Below are positions 33,070 to 43,641 of a stretch of DNA of 64,000 nucleotides, piece after piece. Every line of letters starts with the position of its first letter. Positions within the stretch are counted from its first letter, which is position 1. Position numbers and translations under genes: made by a program. This DNA comes from Macrosoma leucophasiata (lineage: Eukaryota; Arthropoda; Insecta; Lepidoptera; Hedylidae). A model generated the notes under the pieces. The model ran no database searches and had not been told where the DNA came from. It saw nothing but the letters and a program-made list of their open reading frames with translations. The DNA lies in NCBI GenBank assembly GCA_036365455.1, contig JAWQUS010000027.1, positions 14,496,501 through 14,560,500 on the forward strand. Direction: 5' to 3'.

Positions 33070-33735
33070 AGACGTGCCATCATAAGATGAATGCAGTTCA
33101 CATTGATGTTAAGTGATGACTGCAGCCCATGGACACTTACACAAAAACCAGAGGTCAAAATGCAGATGCGTAACCACCCCTGAGACCTTAGTTGATATGT
33201 TTCTGTGATAAGTATTTTTTTTTATATGTCTGAAGGTTGACAGACAAGCATACGGGCCACCTGACTCTTTTGACGCCATTTTTGAAGAACCCCATATTGT
33301 AGCACATAGGGAACACCTCAGAGGGAAGTTCGTTCCACAATTTACACGTTCTGGGCAGGAACGAACGTGAAAACCGCACCGTTGAGCACTGCCAGGTGTC
33401 CAGTCGGTGAGGGTGGAACTTCTCTCTTCGGCGAGTAGTACGGTGTAGGAAAAGAGACGGTGGCACCATGTCAAACAGTTCAGCAGAGCACTCACCGTTG
33501 TAGAGATGGTACAACACGCAAAGACTCCCAATGTCTCTGCGCAGGCTCAGATGTTCGAGCCTGTCAGTAAGTCCTGGATCGTTAACAATACGAACGGCGC
33601 GTTTTTGTAGGGAGTCAAGTGGACCAAGCTGGTATTTGTGGGCTCGCGGCCACAAATGAGAGCAGTATTCCAGATGGGGCCGCACTTGGGCCTTATAAAG
33701 CTGTAGTAGCTGCCCCGATGTGAAATACTGCATCG
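33070..33735 (-). pseudogene. CR1/jockey-type LINE: RT C-terminus with 3' tail
   Basis: The minus-strand frame (33,733-33,188) reads LYKAQVRPHLEYCSHLWPRA, RAVRIVNDPGLTDRLEHLSL, RRDIGSLCVLYHLYNGECSA and STVRFSRSFLPRTCKLWNEL, the conserved end of a non-LTR RT polyprotein. It is a 5'-truncated insertion. After the stop the tail (33,187-33,070) matches the 3' part of SINE-like family S, and the similarity starts within the last codons. No poly(A) follows; the end is near 33,070. Confidence 0.8.
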
Positions 33736-33787
33736 CTTTGTTACCCCCAACTTTTTGGATGCCAATTTGGAAAAGTAAAAGTAATTA

Positions 33788-34083
33788 TGGGGCCGTGCCA
33801 TTCCATTACCATCTAACTGGAACATGATACACTGAACTGCTGAACACCTAACAATCTGGTGGTGGAGTTGAGTTGTTGTTTTTACTGGTGGTAGAGTTCC
33901 TTTCTTTCTGCCTTTAACGGCAGATTGATTAGGTAATGCGGTGGTGCCTTTACTGGTGGTAGAGTTTCAGTGTAGGAACTCGAGGGCGTAGGCACCACCG
34001 CATTACCTAATCAATCTGCCGCTAAAGGCAGAAAGAAAGGAACTCTACCACCAGTAAAAACAACAACTCAACTTTACCACCAG
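33788..34083 (-). repeat. SINE-like family S copy with an inverted duplication of its head
   Basis: 33,788-33,854 is the middle of the family in minus orientation (GGGGCCGTGCCATTCC, AACTGGAACATGATACAC). It joins a near-perfect palindrome at 33,855-34,083 built from the head: arms of 93 and 94 bases with about four differences, and a 42-base centre. Confidence 0.8.
33855..34083. repeat. Long palindrome (arms about 93 bp)
   Basis: Left arm 33,855-33,947 starts CTGGTGGTGGAGTTGAGTTG and ends TGCGGTGGTGCC. Right arm 33,990-34,083 is its reverse complement except for one added base and about three substitutions. The spacer 33,948-33,989 contains an extra copy of the family head. A single RNA strand would form a long hairpin. 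Confidence 0.95.
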
Positions 34084-34084
34084 A

Positions 34085-34850
34085 TTAGTCAAATAAATTG
34101 ACCAAAAACCTTCAAAGACAACGAACGGTCCTGGGCCGCTCTCATGGCCAGCGACCTTCACCAGGTCGGTCCTCGTGGAGAGCCTACATACTTCGTTTTC
34201 CGGTATGGGGTTGCCACTGGCGAACTCTTCTGATCCAACGGTCGTCGGTCTTCTAGCTATGTACACTGCACGCCCACTGCTCCTCGAGTTTCACTATTCG
34301 GTGAGCTAGGTCGGCCACTTTGATTCTCATGTAGATCTTCTCATCTCTGTTTCGATGTCGCAGAGAAATGCCGGGTATTGCTCTTTCCATTTCTCTCTGT
34401 GTGACCTTGAGCCTTCTACGGGGGCCATAACGACCGACCACGTTTCAGTTCCCTATGTCCTGGTCAAACCTACGACATGAGATACTGCGGTAAATTCGAC
34501 GAGAAGAATATCTTGGCTTCCCAAATGCTGCTTAACCGAGTTGGATACGGGAGACTGATTTCTTTCTCGAAGTCGGACAACTGAACTGCTTGTTCCTGGT
34601 ATACCTACATAATCGTCAACAACTTCGACCGTAGTTGCTCTCAACTATAACAGGAGTAAGTGTAACATGGACATTTGACATGATCTTCTTCATGTTCATG
34701 TTCATTTCGTTGTCCACTCGTTATGATACACTAATCAGGCCATTGAGCATATACCTATAATAGGTATTTTCCAGGGTCTCAGTCCAAATATCGTGGGAAT
34801 CGGCTTTCTGAAAGTCCAGGAACGCTAGACATAGAGGCTGGTTATTATAT
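34085..34850 (-). pseudogene. Degenerate RTE-type LINE fragment
   Basis: Minus-strand pieces in several frames: PLCLAFLDFQKADSHDIW (RT motif A, plus-strand about 34,790-34,845), a NKQFSCPTSR...IQLG-AAFGKPR section, GRYGPRRRLKVTQREMERAI, and TDLVKVAGHESG. They are in the order found in RTE proteins (compare the fragments at 1-217 and 55,459-55,742). Many stops and shifts show that it is much older than those copies. Confidence 0.65.
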
Positions 34851-35178
34851 ATTTATAACCTACCACATTTTGGTGTGTGTGATCTATGAGCCCTACTTTA
34901 CGAACGGATTGTTACGGGAAGCTAGAAGTCGTCGAGTCTACGAGACAGACCTACCTGTACTGATCAACTGATCCACAAAGGACAATATTTTTTTAATGAG
35001 TGACAGTTCAGTTCATGCTGAAACTCAAAGATTATCTTACATATTATGTTAGGTAATAATTTAATGATTAATCGATAATAAATATAACTACGTTAAGAAA
35101 AACCGACTTCAAAACTGAAAAGTAAAAAATATAAAGATTTAACTGTCATTATATACTACCTATTATTTATATGTGCTA
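34851..35178. other. Intergenic, nothing recognised
   Basis: Short AT-rich spacer. An ACCGACTTCAAAACTGAAAA phrase at 35,102-35,121 resembles the following MITE end. Confidence 0.35.
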
Positions 35179-35410
35179 TTTACTAATAGGTTTGAAGTCG
35201 GTGCCAAGCCTTATATAAATAATTATATTTTAATCACTTAAATATGAATACGAGCAAATGAATACACTGAACAAAACGTAACCGGCGAATCGTGGGTGTT
35301 TGCATGTATGCTTGAATTCATGCATTTACCTCTGCCTACCCCTTCGGGGATTGATGAAATGCCTACTTTAGTGATTTTGGCTTGGCGCCGACTTCAAACC
35401 TATTAGTAAA
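35179..35410. mobile_element. 232-bp MITE with 32-bp inverted ends
   Basis: The ends TTTACTAATAGGTTTGAAGT... (35,179-35,210) and the complement finishing AACCTATTAGTAAA (35,379-35,410) differ at about one base. The interior carries a phrase shared with 37,875-37,960 (CCCTTCGGGGATT, ATTCATGCATTTA, GTTTGCATGTATGC). No convincing target duplication was identified. Confidence 0.7.
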
Positions 35411-37870
35411 TAAAAAGTATTAAAACTTTTTAGTTTATTCCTGCATTGCCAATTAGATGAATGTTCACATCTGTTTAATTTGTAAAATCTGACTCTTTAA
35501 GCTTCGTGACAATTAGATACCTAATTCAAATTGTTTAGGTGTGTCGATACAAAGTTATTACACGACTATACGAAATCAATGAAAAAATTGTATCCACAAA
35601 GGAGTAAATAAGCTGTGTTGTGTCGTCGATGAGTAAATGTGTCATTGTCACTTGTTGTCATGCGCATTAGGACTATCTAGGACGTCAGTGGATTCAACGC
35701 ACTGTATGACAACTCGCCGTCTATTCTTATTCCTTTAGTCTGAGGTGAAAGTAAGTAAAAAAATGCTCATATAATAAAAACTGATGGGCCTATCTGAATC
35801 AAATTTTTATGGGACCAATTCGAAACTATTCCGCATCAAACAAAAAAAGAATTACGTAAATTGGTCCAGAAATCTCGGCGAAAATCACGTACATACATAA
35901 AAAAAGTATTTAAATATATACCGGCCGAATTGAGAACCTTCTCGTTTTTTGAACTCGGATAAAAATAAATTGTAATCATCATGTAATTTTTTATGTTGAT
36001 TAAAAGATCATACCTAATATCTTACCGATTTTATGTAAATTTTACTTCGTAGTTTCGGTTCAGCAAAACACAATTCATAAATCAATTTTCAAATCCGTAG
36101 AAGTCTTATCGATCGCGTTATTATAAGATCGCGACATTTCAATCGCTTATTTCAATGCACGTCGCGAAAACCTAAGATAAAAAATATAATATATACCTAT
36201 TAATTATATAAACGTGTACAAAACCATCCACTCTTCACTTGCGCCTGTGCTGCGTCTGCACAGCTGCCCGACTGGTTTGTCCACTTGTGCCGGATTGATT
36301 TAACGTAAACGCGCGATACGCGGTTCTCGTTCCCTGCCGTGCTCACTCGATACATCATTACCGACTACCTATCGTAAGCCTCAATAATTAAAAACAGATA
36401 ACGATACAAATATGCTGCGTTTTAGCACACCTAACACTGTATTATTACGACTTTCACCCGCGAATGCTGTCACGAACATTTTACTGGTGTGAAAAATTAC
36501 AGAAGTATAGGTACTTAAGTACTATGTGTATAGTTTCGTATTCTATGGACGTTGTGTGTGCCAACTCCATATGTTTAGTTTTGAATGCCGACATACAATG
36601 CAATGAGTAAACCTTATCATTACAAAACTGAAAAATAGGAGCAAATTTATGTGGAACGGTTTGCAATCCCTAGTTATTGATATTGATGTCTGTTTTCATC
36701 AACATTTTCTCAACTTTCATGTAAAGATTTTAAGTAAAAATAAGTAATAAAATTTTAAGTAATGTACAAATACCTATGTTGTTTTAGTTTAAAATAAAAT
36801 AATTTGAAGATATAAAATGTGAGGTGCCTATAATATGAATAAACTGAGGATTTATGAAACTGGTACTGCAACTGCATAATACTATTATATTAATGCTGTC
36901 ATAATAATTATGTTCTAAGAATTATTGTTTTTATGCTTTATTTCAGCCAAAAACAAATCAACTTTTGTATTCAATAAAAACCACATTGTTTTATCCCATG
37001 AAGTCAGGAGAAAAATATATGACAATTGATTTTCTATTGTGTCTAGCCCCGCCGGCTTTACATTCCATGAAGGGTTAACACACAATCACCTCCTTCACTT
37101 CATCAAATTGTCAGTTGTGTGCCATTCAGAAAACATATATTCATTAGAATAACACATTCTGATTGTTCTGTAAATAAATATTTTTTCAACTTATAGAGGT
37201 CAATGCAGAAATCTTTAAATGTTTGATAATGTATAAAAGTGAAAGATCCAATGTCAACCTTTTTATTTACCAAAAAGTGTACCAAGTGAGATACAGATTC
37301 TTATAATTACTACTTCAGAGGTTCAAATCGGTCCAATGTTCAGAAGAGTGTTTCATACTAAGCTTGAGGTGCACAATTTGTGTTAGGTAGGTAGGTATTA
37401 GGTTTCTCCCATTGGCAAAATTCTCATAACTCAGTAGCCTTATTAGGCCTAATGGCAAAGTGGGACCCCAGTATACCACCCACTAGGTACTATTGAAGAA
37501 ATTTGTTTGTCACGTTGGTGCCTTTATTTTATGGTTTTGGATGACGAAATTCTTTGATGATATAATTATACTATGGCCTAAAATGTTGTGAAAAGTGCTA
37601 CTAAATTGGTAAAACAGAAAATGAAAAAATATGGTCCAAGTTAGTATTGTTGTGAAATGACTACTTATGTAAATCAATTTTGGATATGTTTTTTTTTTGT
37701 TAACATAAATATGAAAATGGAGCTTGATTTCATGGTCAGTGATGAAAAATACCTATTTACGATGAATGCAAAATAAAGTTTTTGTACGAAATAAATAATA
37801 TAGTATATAAATAATAATAAGATTTGTCTAAAAATACAATATGAGTCTGAATTTCTTGTTAAAAACGTAA
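35411..37870. other. Intergenic stretch with one GC-balanced patch
   Basis: Around 36,220-36,480 the sequence is richer in CG and less AT-biased (CTGTGCTGCGTCTGCACAGC, GTAAACGCGCGATACGCGG), as in promoters or first exons, but I find no coding frame to attach. The rest is AT-rich with nothing recognised. Confidence 0.35.
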
Positions 37871-37975
37871 CTTCATGCCTGTAATCCCCGAAGGGGAAGG
37901 AATGAGATAAATGCATGAATTGAAGCATACATGCAAACACCCACAATTCACGGGTTACATGTTAGCCCATGTAAC
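37871..37975 (-). repeat. Fragment shared with the 35,179 MITE interior
   Basis: GTAATCCCCGAAGGG, AAATGCATGAATTGAAGCAT and TGCAAACACCCACAATTCAC repeat, in inverse orientation, the interior of the 35,179-35,410 element. They are close to a common lepidopteran repeat phrase. Confidence 0.55.
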
Positions 37976-38331
37976 ATATGGCAAACTGTTGACATCTCCC
38001 GGGCACATTACCAAAGTCTGAAATACTGAGAAACTTACAGAAAATTGAAAAATTCCAATATAACTAGAGATAATAGCTTTTATAGCCTTATCTCTAATAG
38101 ACCCCGACCTGGTAATCGAATTCCAGACCCCAGCATAGTAAGTAGCAGGGGCCTGCTACCACTAGGCTACTGAGGCAATTTCTTATTAATGAATCAATAG
38201 AGAGGTAAGTGATCTGTCATCAACAAAAAATTCCAAAATATTACAATTTTTAATAATTTATGAAAGTTATTATTTATGATTCATCAACAAGAAATTCATG
38301 CATTAGAAACATAACTAATACATTCACTTAC

Positions 38332-39269
38332 CTAACATAGAGTACTGAAGTCCCGTTCACAATTCTCCTCCATCCCAATGGCACATTTATTGTCTGCGGT
38401 TCACTCTGTGCTAATCTCACATCCGTGTCACTAGCATGCGGCAGCACAGGTGGCGGTAACACTGCAAGCACCACACCTTCGGGAGTCCGCACCAGCTGAG
38501 GTGCACCACCATCTCCCTCACTCACAATAGACCTACTAACACCCACTTGTTGGTTCAGTATATTTATACTCTGATTCACAATTGACTGATGTGATACACT
38601 TTGTTCTAAGAACTGATAGTTTACATAGCTTTTACCCACACTCTGCTCTTTCTCACTACAGTTTGCACTGTCACTATCACCATTTTGCACAACACAATCA
38701 TTAAACTGACCTTGACCATGGTGCGATCCCAGAGGGACCATAGATGGCATATTATCAGCACTCCCCGAGCATCGCTGCTGATATGACACCGGTTCCCCAC
38801 TGTCAATGGGGATATGAGAGTGAAATGTTTCTACACTATTTATCTCAGCTGATACCGGCACACCATCTCTTTTCACACCAATAGTGGATCTATCACTTTT
38901 GTTTTCATCCAATTTCAAGGCTGCCTCCTTGAATTGCTGCGAAACAGGGTAGTAGTCTCTCTGGGTGATGATATGATCTGGTGTGACACAACTGTTCAAT
39001 TTAGCATCATCGTTGAAGTGTTTGTAGAAGAGCGGCGGCGGGTTCCTCTGGTCGCTGTGGTCTGGGTGGCGGAAGAGCGCGGCGCGAGGCAGCGGCGCGG
39101 CGTCCGGAAGGTAGAGCGCGTCGAAGGGCGCTGCGGGCGGCGGCTCAGGGCCCGCGGCGGTGGCCTCTATCTGGCGCGGGTCCGCCACGTACACCAGCAC
39201 GCGCGGCGCGCCCGCCACGCCCGCTCGCGACGCCCCCACACTTGTGGGCTTGCCGGACATCTCGCACAC
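38332..39269 (-). CDS. First coding exon of an MBD5/6-like (six-banded-type) protein, partial
   Basis: A 312-codon exon starting MCEMSGKPTSVG (a second Met at codon 4 is an alternative start) and ending at a good donor (AG|GTAAGT at 38,332/38,331). The N-terminal part is alanine/proline-rich; the middle is polar and Ser/Asn/Gln-rich without known domains. The last 20 residues, NVPLGWRRIVNGTSVLYV, match the beginning of a methyl-CpG-binding-type domain of the MBD5/MBD6 group (VP-GW-R...VLYISPSG). The intron cuts the domain just before the expected SPSG. MBD5/6 proteins are nuclear partners of the PR-DUB deubiquitinase in animals, and insect relatives need not bind methylated DNA. Later exons were not found in this window. 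The domain match is short, so the family call is tentative; the exon itself looks real because it is long, GC-rich and ends at a consensus splice site. Confidence 0.55.
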
Positions 39270-39470
39270 ACATCACACGATGCAGCCGCCTCCTCACTGG
39301 CCCCGCGCGAACACCGCTCCACGGTCACACCGACACTCACTCCGCCTCGCATCGCTCTCCGCGCTCCGATCATCGCTCGACGGCCTCGCTGTGCTCCGTG
39401 GCCGCTGCACCATCATCGACTGTTCGCTTTTTTTGTATAGCTCTCATGAATCGTATCGCTAATGGTTTTA
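39270..39470 (-). promoter_or_regulatory. GC-rich 5' leader/promoter region of the MBD-like gene
   Basis: The 200 bases upstream of the start codon stay rich in CG dinucleotides (GCGCGAACACCGCTCCACGG; TCGCTCGACGGCCTCGCTG) and then drop to AT-rich sequence near 39,430, as a 5' UTR and core promoter would. No specific promoter element was identified. Plus-strand frames here are antisense shadows. Confidence 0.35.
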
Positions 39471-40276
39471 TGACGGGTGAAACAAACGAGGTGCTAAACG
39501 ATTTTATGGCGGAGCCCTTGTCGGCCCCATTGTTTACAATTAGGTGTCGTTTGAAAAAACGAGTAGCAATACCTTAGCACTATTGTAATTTACTCATTCG
39601 GTTAGGAATTAGGATCCATATTGACACTTCAGAATGTAAAAAGGTCACAGAATAAAAAATATCTCCTCATCACGACGAGAACTTTCACAAACGTAAGGTT
39701 TTTGAACACTGTACATTTTTAAAAACAGACTGAAACGGACAGAACATTTAATTTGGTTAAAATTCTAAACACTGGTGAGCAAAATGATGCTTTAGTAAGA
39801 AACACTGAACGAATAGCGAATGAAAATGAAACACCCTGAGCTTTAAACGACCAACAAATAATGGTAGTTAGGGCTATTTGATTGAAACGCTCAAATGTTA
39901 ACTTCTGATTAAGTAGGATTATAATATAGGTTATGGTGGCTACCTTAATCAAATGACCAATAAAAAGATATTCGTTTCTTACAAAGTCGCTTGTGATTGG
40001 TAGATTGTGTGTTGTCAATGAAAACTAACAATCAACTTAAAACTCAAGCCACGATTTCAAATAGGATAACATTTAGGTAAATGTAAGAAGGAGATGAAAG
40101 TATATTTTCTTGCTTCCACGTTTAAATATTGTTTAAAGCGCCATCTCATTGAGATAGTAGCTTAAGTAAATGTCATTTCTAAATGAATCTGTTTTATCGA
40201 CATTAACACAAAACAGTTACCCACTTAAAAAAATAAAAATTATAGTAGAATTAATACCAACCATGAATAACATTAA
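39471..40276. other. Intergenic, nothing recognised
   Basis: A 99-codon minus-strand frame (40,018-39,719) has no known motif. No paired repeats seen. Confidence 0.35.
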
Positions 40277-40546
40277 ATGGTGGTAGAGTTCCAGTGTGGG
40301 AGCTGCGTAGGCACAACCGCATTACCTATTTTATCTGCCACTAAATGGTAGTGACAGCACTATCGTGTTCCTGATAGATGGTAATGTATGACCCCGTAAT
40401 AACTATCACAGAAACATAACATCTAAGGTCTCAGGTGTGGCAACGCATCTGCATTTTGTCCTCTGATCTTTGTGTGGATGTCAATAGGCTACAGTCGTCA
40501 CTTAACATCAATGTGAGCTGCATGCTTGGTTGTTACATTAAAAAAC
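40277..40546 (+). repeat. SINE-like family S, near-complete copy
   Basis: Runs from GGTGGTAGAGTTCCAGTGTG through ACCGCATTACCT, CAGCACTATCGTGTTC and GCATCTGCATTTTGTCC to GTGAGCTGCATGCTT and an A-rich end. It is the best plus-strand copy for comparing with the LINE tail at 33,070-33,215. Confidence 0.75.
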
Positions 40547-41339
40547 AATTTTTAAAACCGTCAATTTATTATATTGTGCTCGGGAGCTGATGGATTAATA
40601 TACTTTTAAAAAAATGATGTAGCGAAAGGGCTGCAGTTCACAATGACAGAAAATAGTATAGAGTAGACATTAACCTAGAGACCAGAGGTATCAATGTAAA
40701 TCATTTTGAGATACCTCACTAAAATATACTCTTGCCACTGTGCTAAACAATTCTATTTGGAACTGATAGTAAATAATACGTAGTATGAGGTAAAATGAGC
40801 CTCATTCGAACTTGCATTGCTAATCAAAGTTTACACGTTTTGTGCTTGTCAATTACAACCCTGTATCATTACATTGCGACCTGTTACCTAACATTTTCAT
40901 CTGTTCGTGGGCGTTCGTGTGTCAAATGTTGGAAAGACTAGTCCATATGGCGCTCATTGTCAAATTTTTTTAACCGTTTGTGTAACCCCACAGTTCACAG
41001 TTGACACAATGCGTCTTATTAACATATACCAATGGCTATCTGCCACGCCGGCAGCAGCATTGCTAGATACAAACGCGATGACGACAACAGACAGATGACG
41101 ATGACAGCAAACAGGAAAAGCATCCTCCCATCCCTCCTCGCGAGGACGCGTAGACGGTCACACAAGGTGGGGATGTCATCGTGTACACCGCGTATAACGT
41201 AGGCGACACATAGTTGCTCCATTCGCTGGATAGGTGTCCGGTCCAGAATACTCACTCAATCCAGGTGAAGTTACGACGACAAACGGTAACTTTTGAAAAG
41301 CTCTGCTGGCAACATTATAGGTTAATTTACTTGCCAGTT
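40547..41339. other. Intergenic, nothing recognised
   Basis: Several short frames without motifs. The part at 41,090-41,260 is GC-balanced but shows no gene features. Confidence 0.35.
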
Positions 41340-41744
41340 TTTTTTTTTTTGTTATTATGGCATCTCTATTACGCATATTGCCAGTGTCAAGTAAAATTAT
41401 ATTCGAACGATATTTCATATTTATTTAAGCAGCGTAAAAGTTAGTATAATATAGTCATCAAGTATAATTATAAGTTATCAAGTATAATATGTCAGTCAAG
41501 TGAGTTACAATCAAGTTATTCGAGTAAAGCGATGGCTACTTTACCAGAACATTTACAATGAAGTTTTGGAGGCAACCTGAAAGATCGTGTTTTCGCACTG
41601 TTATTCTATTTCACTATACACGGGCATCTATATCAAACAAAATGCCACCAACTATATTCAATATAACTTAAAAATACACCAAGAAAATGAAATAAAATAA
41701 GAGCACCATACGCCTCTTTAAAAGTTCCCACCAAAACTCCTTGC
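41340..41744 (+). repeat. Repeat family C, copy 2
   Basis: Begins with a T run and GTTATTATGGCATCTCTATT and ends CACCAAAACTCCTTGCCACA. It differs from copy 1 by small indels. Confidence 0.75.
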
Positions 41745-41759
41745 CACAGTTTTTTTTTT

Positions 41760-42081
41760 TTGTTTTTTTAATGTAGTAATCAAGTATAACATGTAAGTAT
41801 GTATCAAGTATATATGTTATCAAGTATAATATGTCAGTCAAGTTATTCGAGTAAAGCGATGGCTACTTTACCAGGACATTTACAATGAAGTTTTGGAGGC
41901 AACCTGAAAAGTCGTGTTTTCGCACTGTTATTCTATTTTACTTTACACGGTCACTGTAATAAACCTATATCAAACAAAATGCCACTGACTTTATTCAATA
42001 TAATTTAAAAATACACCAAGAAAATGAAATAAAATAAGAGCACCATACGCCTCTTTCAAGGTTCCCGCCAAAACCTCCTTG
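41760..42081 (+). repeat. Repeat family C, copy 3 (5'-truncated)
   Basis: Follows copy 2 directly after a second T run, lacks the first 80 or so bases, and is almost identical to copy 1 from GTAAGTATGTATCAAGTATA onward. It ends CGCCAAAACCTCCTTGCCAC. The two copies in one orientation suggest insertion into, or duplication of, the end of copy 2. Confidence 0.75.
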
Positions 42082-42459
42082 CCACAGTTGTCGTTCTTGT
42101 TTTGTTTCAGGGTCTATTCAGTCAGTACATTAAAGCTTCAATACAAAATTGTGTCGCCGCTATATTTCGAACATTACTCGATAGATGGCGTTAATACCAT
42201 AATAAAAATAAGAGAAATATTTCTTCGTTATTTAAGCTGAAAACAAACTATCAGACGTGTCGTGCATCGGTCAGGCATTGCTGAGGACGCGTCTGACATC
42301 CCGGTGAATTGTTTCTAAGCTTAAAGCTTTCTATGGACGGGAGCTTGAAAAAATAATTAGGCAGTCCCCATCATCTTTATACGAATAAATTTAAAACAAT
42401 AGGTAACAACAACATCAATTTCATTAAATGTGCATATGTAGTTGCTCTTGCTCTCTGGT

Positions 42460-42545
42460 CTTGTCTATGTTTACGCCAGGTTCCTAACGGGGCAGGCAGA
42501 GGGTGTGAAACGGAGAGATGGAGAGATATTCCGGTCCTGACATAA
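42460..42545 (-). pseudogene. LINE ORF tail fragment
   Basis: The minus strand reads EARELCQDRNI...SACPVRNLA then stop, matching the tail at 56,245-56,362 (DEAREVCQNRDVWRSTLSAY). It is the last codons of an unassigned lepidopteran non-LTR element. Confidence 0.45.
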
Positions 42546-43641
42546 CTCTCGTGCTTCTTCTACATCTATAATAAATAAAACTCAATTCATTATCATTTAT
42601 AATCAAAAGTTCTGAGTTTCAATACTAAAATAGTTATATTAAATTAAGTAGCACAGACCAATAGCCAACTAAGTAGTACACCAATGTCTAGAGTTGGAGT
42701 CTGAACCGACATTGATTCAGCTAGACTTGTTTAAATATCAGACCGACACAAACGCTAGGTCTAAGGCGCTAGGCATCAGAAAAAATGAACTAATTTATCA
42801 TTTCAAACAATGTCTATGTCAAGTTTTCGTGTAGAACGCGGGAAAGAGCCGTCTCGCAGTGTGATATTATGCTCAAAACTTGTGTAGTCTTCTTGTTGAT
42901 GTTGTAAATGTTGGGGGACTCCTTACAAGAAGTTTTCTTATCCGTTTTGCCCATTTTTCTTTATTAAGTCCCCGTCACTTTATTGTACACCATACATCGT
43001 ATTCCACATTTTACACATACACCATACACCATCGTATTCCACATTTTATGGAACCATCCAATCATTGTTATCTTTCATATGGTTATTCATTATCTTAATT
43101 AAGAAATGAAAAACGTGGTTCACACTATAAGGCCCCAACATAATACCAGCGCCGGGTTATTAAATCGGCACAATGCTGAGTTTCCTTTCCCTTTTGGACA
43201 TTTTATTAATTAAGTTTTGTTTTTATATAATTTCTTGTTTTTTGTTTTATTTCTTTTCCTTTTTCTGTTTTGTTTTTTACTGTACAAATTGTCCAAATAA
43301 ATATATTTTTCTTTCTTTCTTTCAAAAATATAAATTACTGAAGATTAGTTGTAAAAGACTTGAATCCGTGGCCGTAAAACAAGTCATTAAGAAAGTCAAT
43401 GTCATGTCAATGACAACATGTCATTTTGATTTAAATTTCAATTTCCGTTTTTCTTTCGAGAGATTTGGAAGTGCTCATGGTGTTTTTGCTGTTATTTTTC
43501 TATTCTTTCCGACGACCTGGCTGTGTTTTAAGGATTTTGGTGGCTCTGTTTTGTGTTATTGACCTATATTTTGTTTTGGATTCCGACGACTCTGCTGTAA
43601 ATTTGACCCCGGCTACGTTTTATGGACTACGATTTTTTGCG
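42546..43641. other. Upstream region of the THAP9-like gene
   Basis: T-rich tracts around 43,170-43,330 with a TTTCTTTCTTTC microsatellite. Long plus-strand frames here are low-complexity (Phe/Leu-rich) and unlikely to be coding. The promoter and 5' UTR of the downstream gene probably lie within 43,330-43,641. Confidence 0.4.

Noticed and set aside
38934..39577. Several plus-strand frames of 100-168 codons
   Set aside because: They lie antisense to the MBD-like exon and its GC-rich leader; GC content keeps all frames open and none has a known motif.
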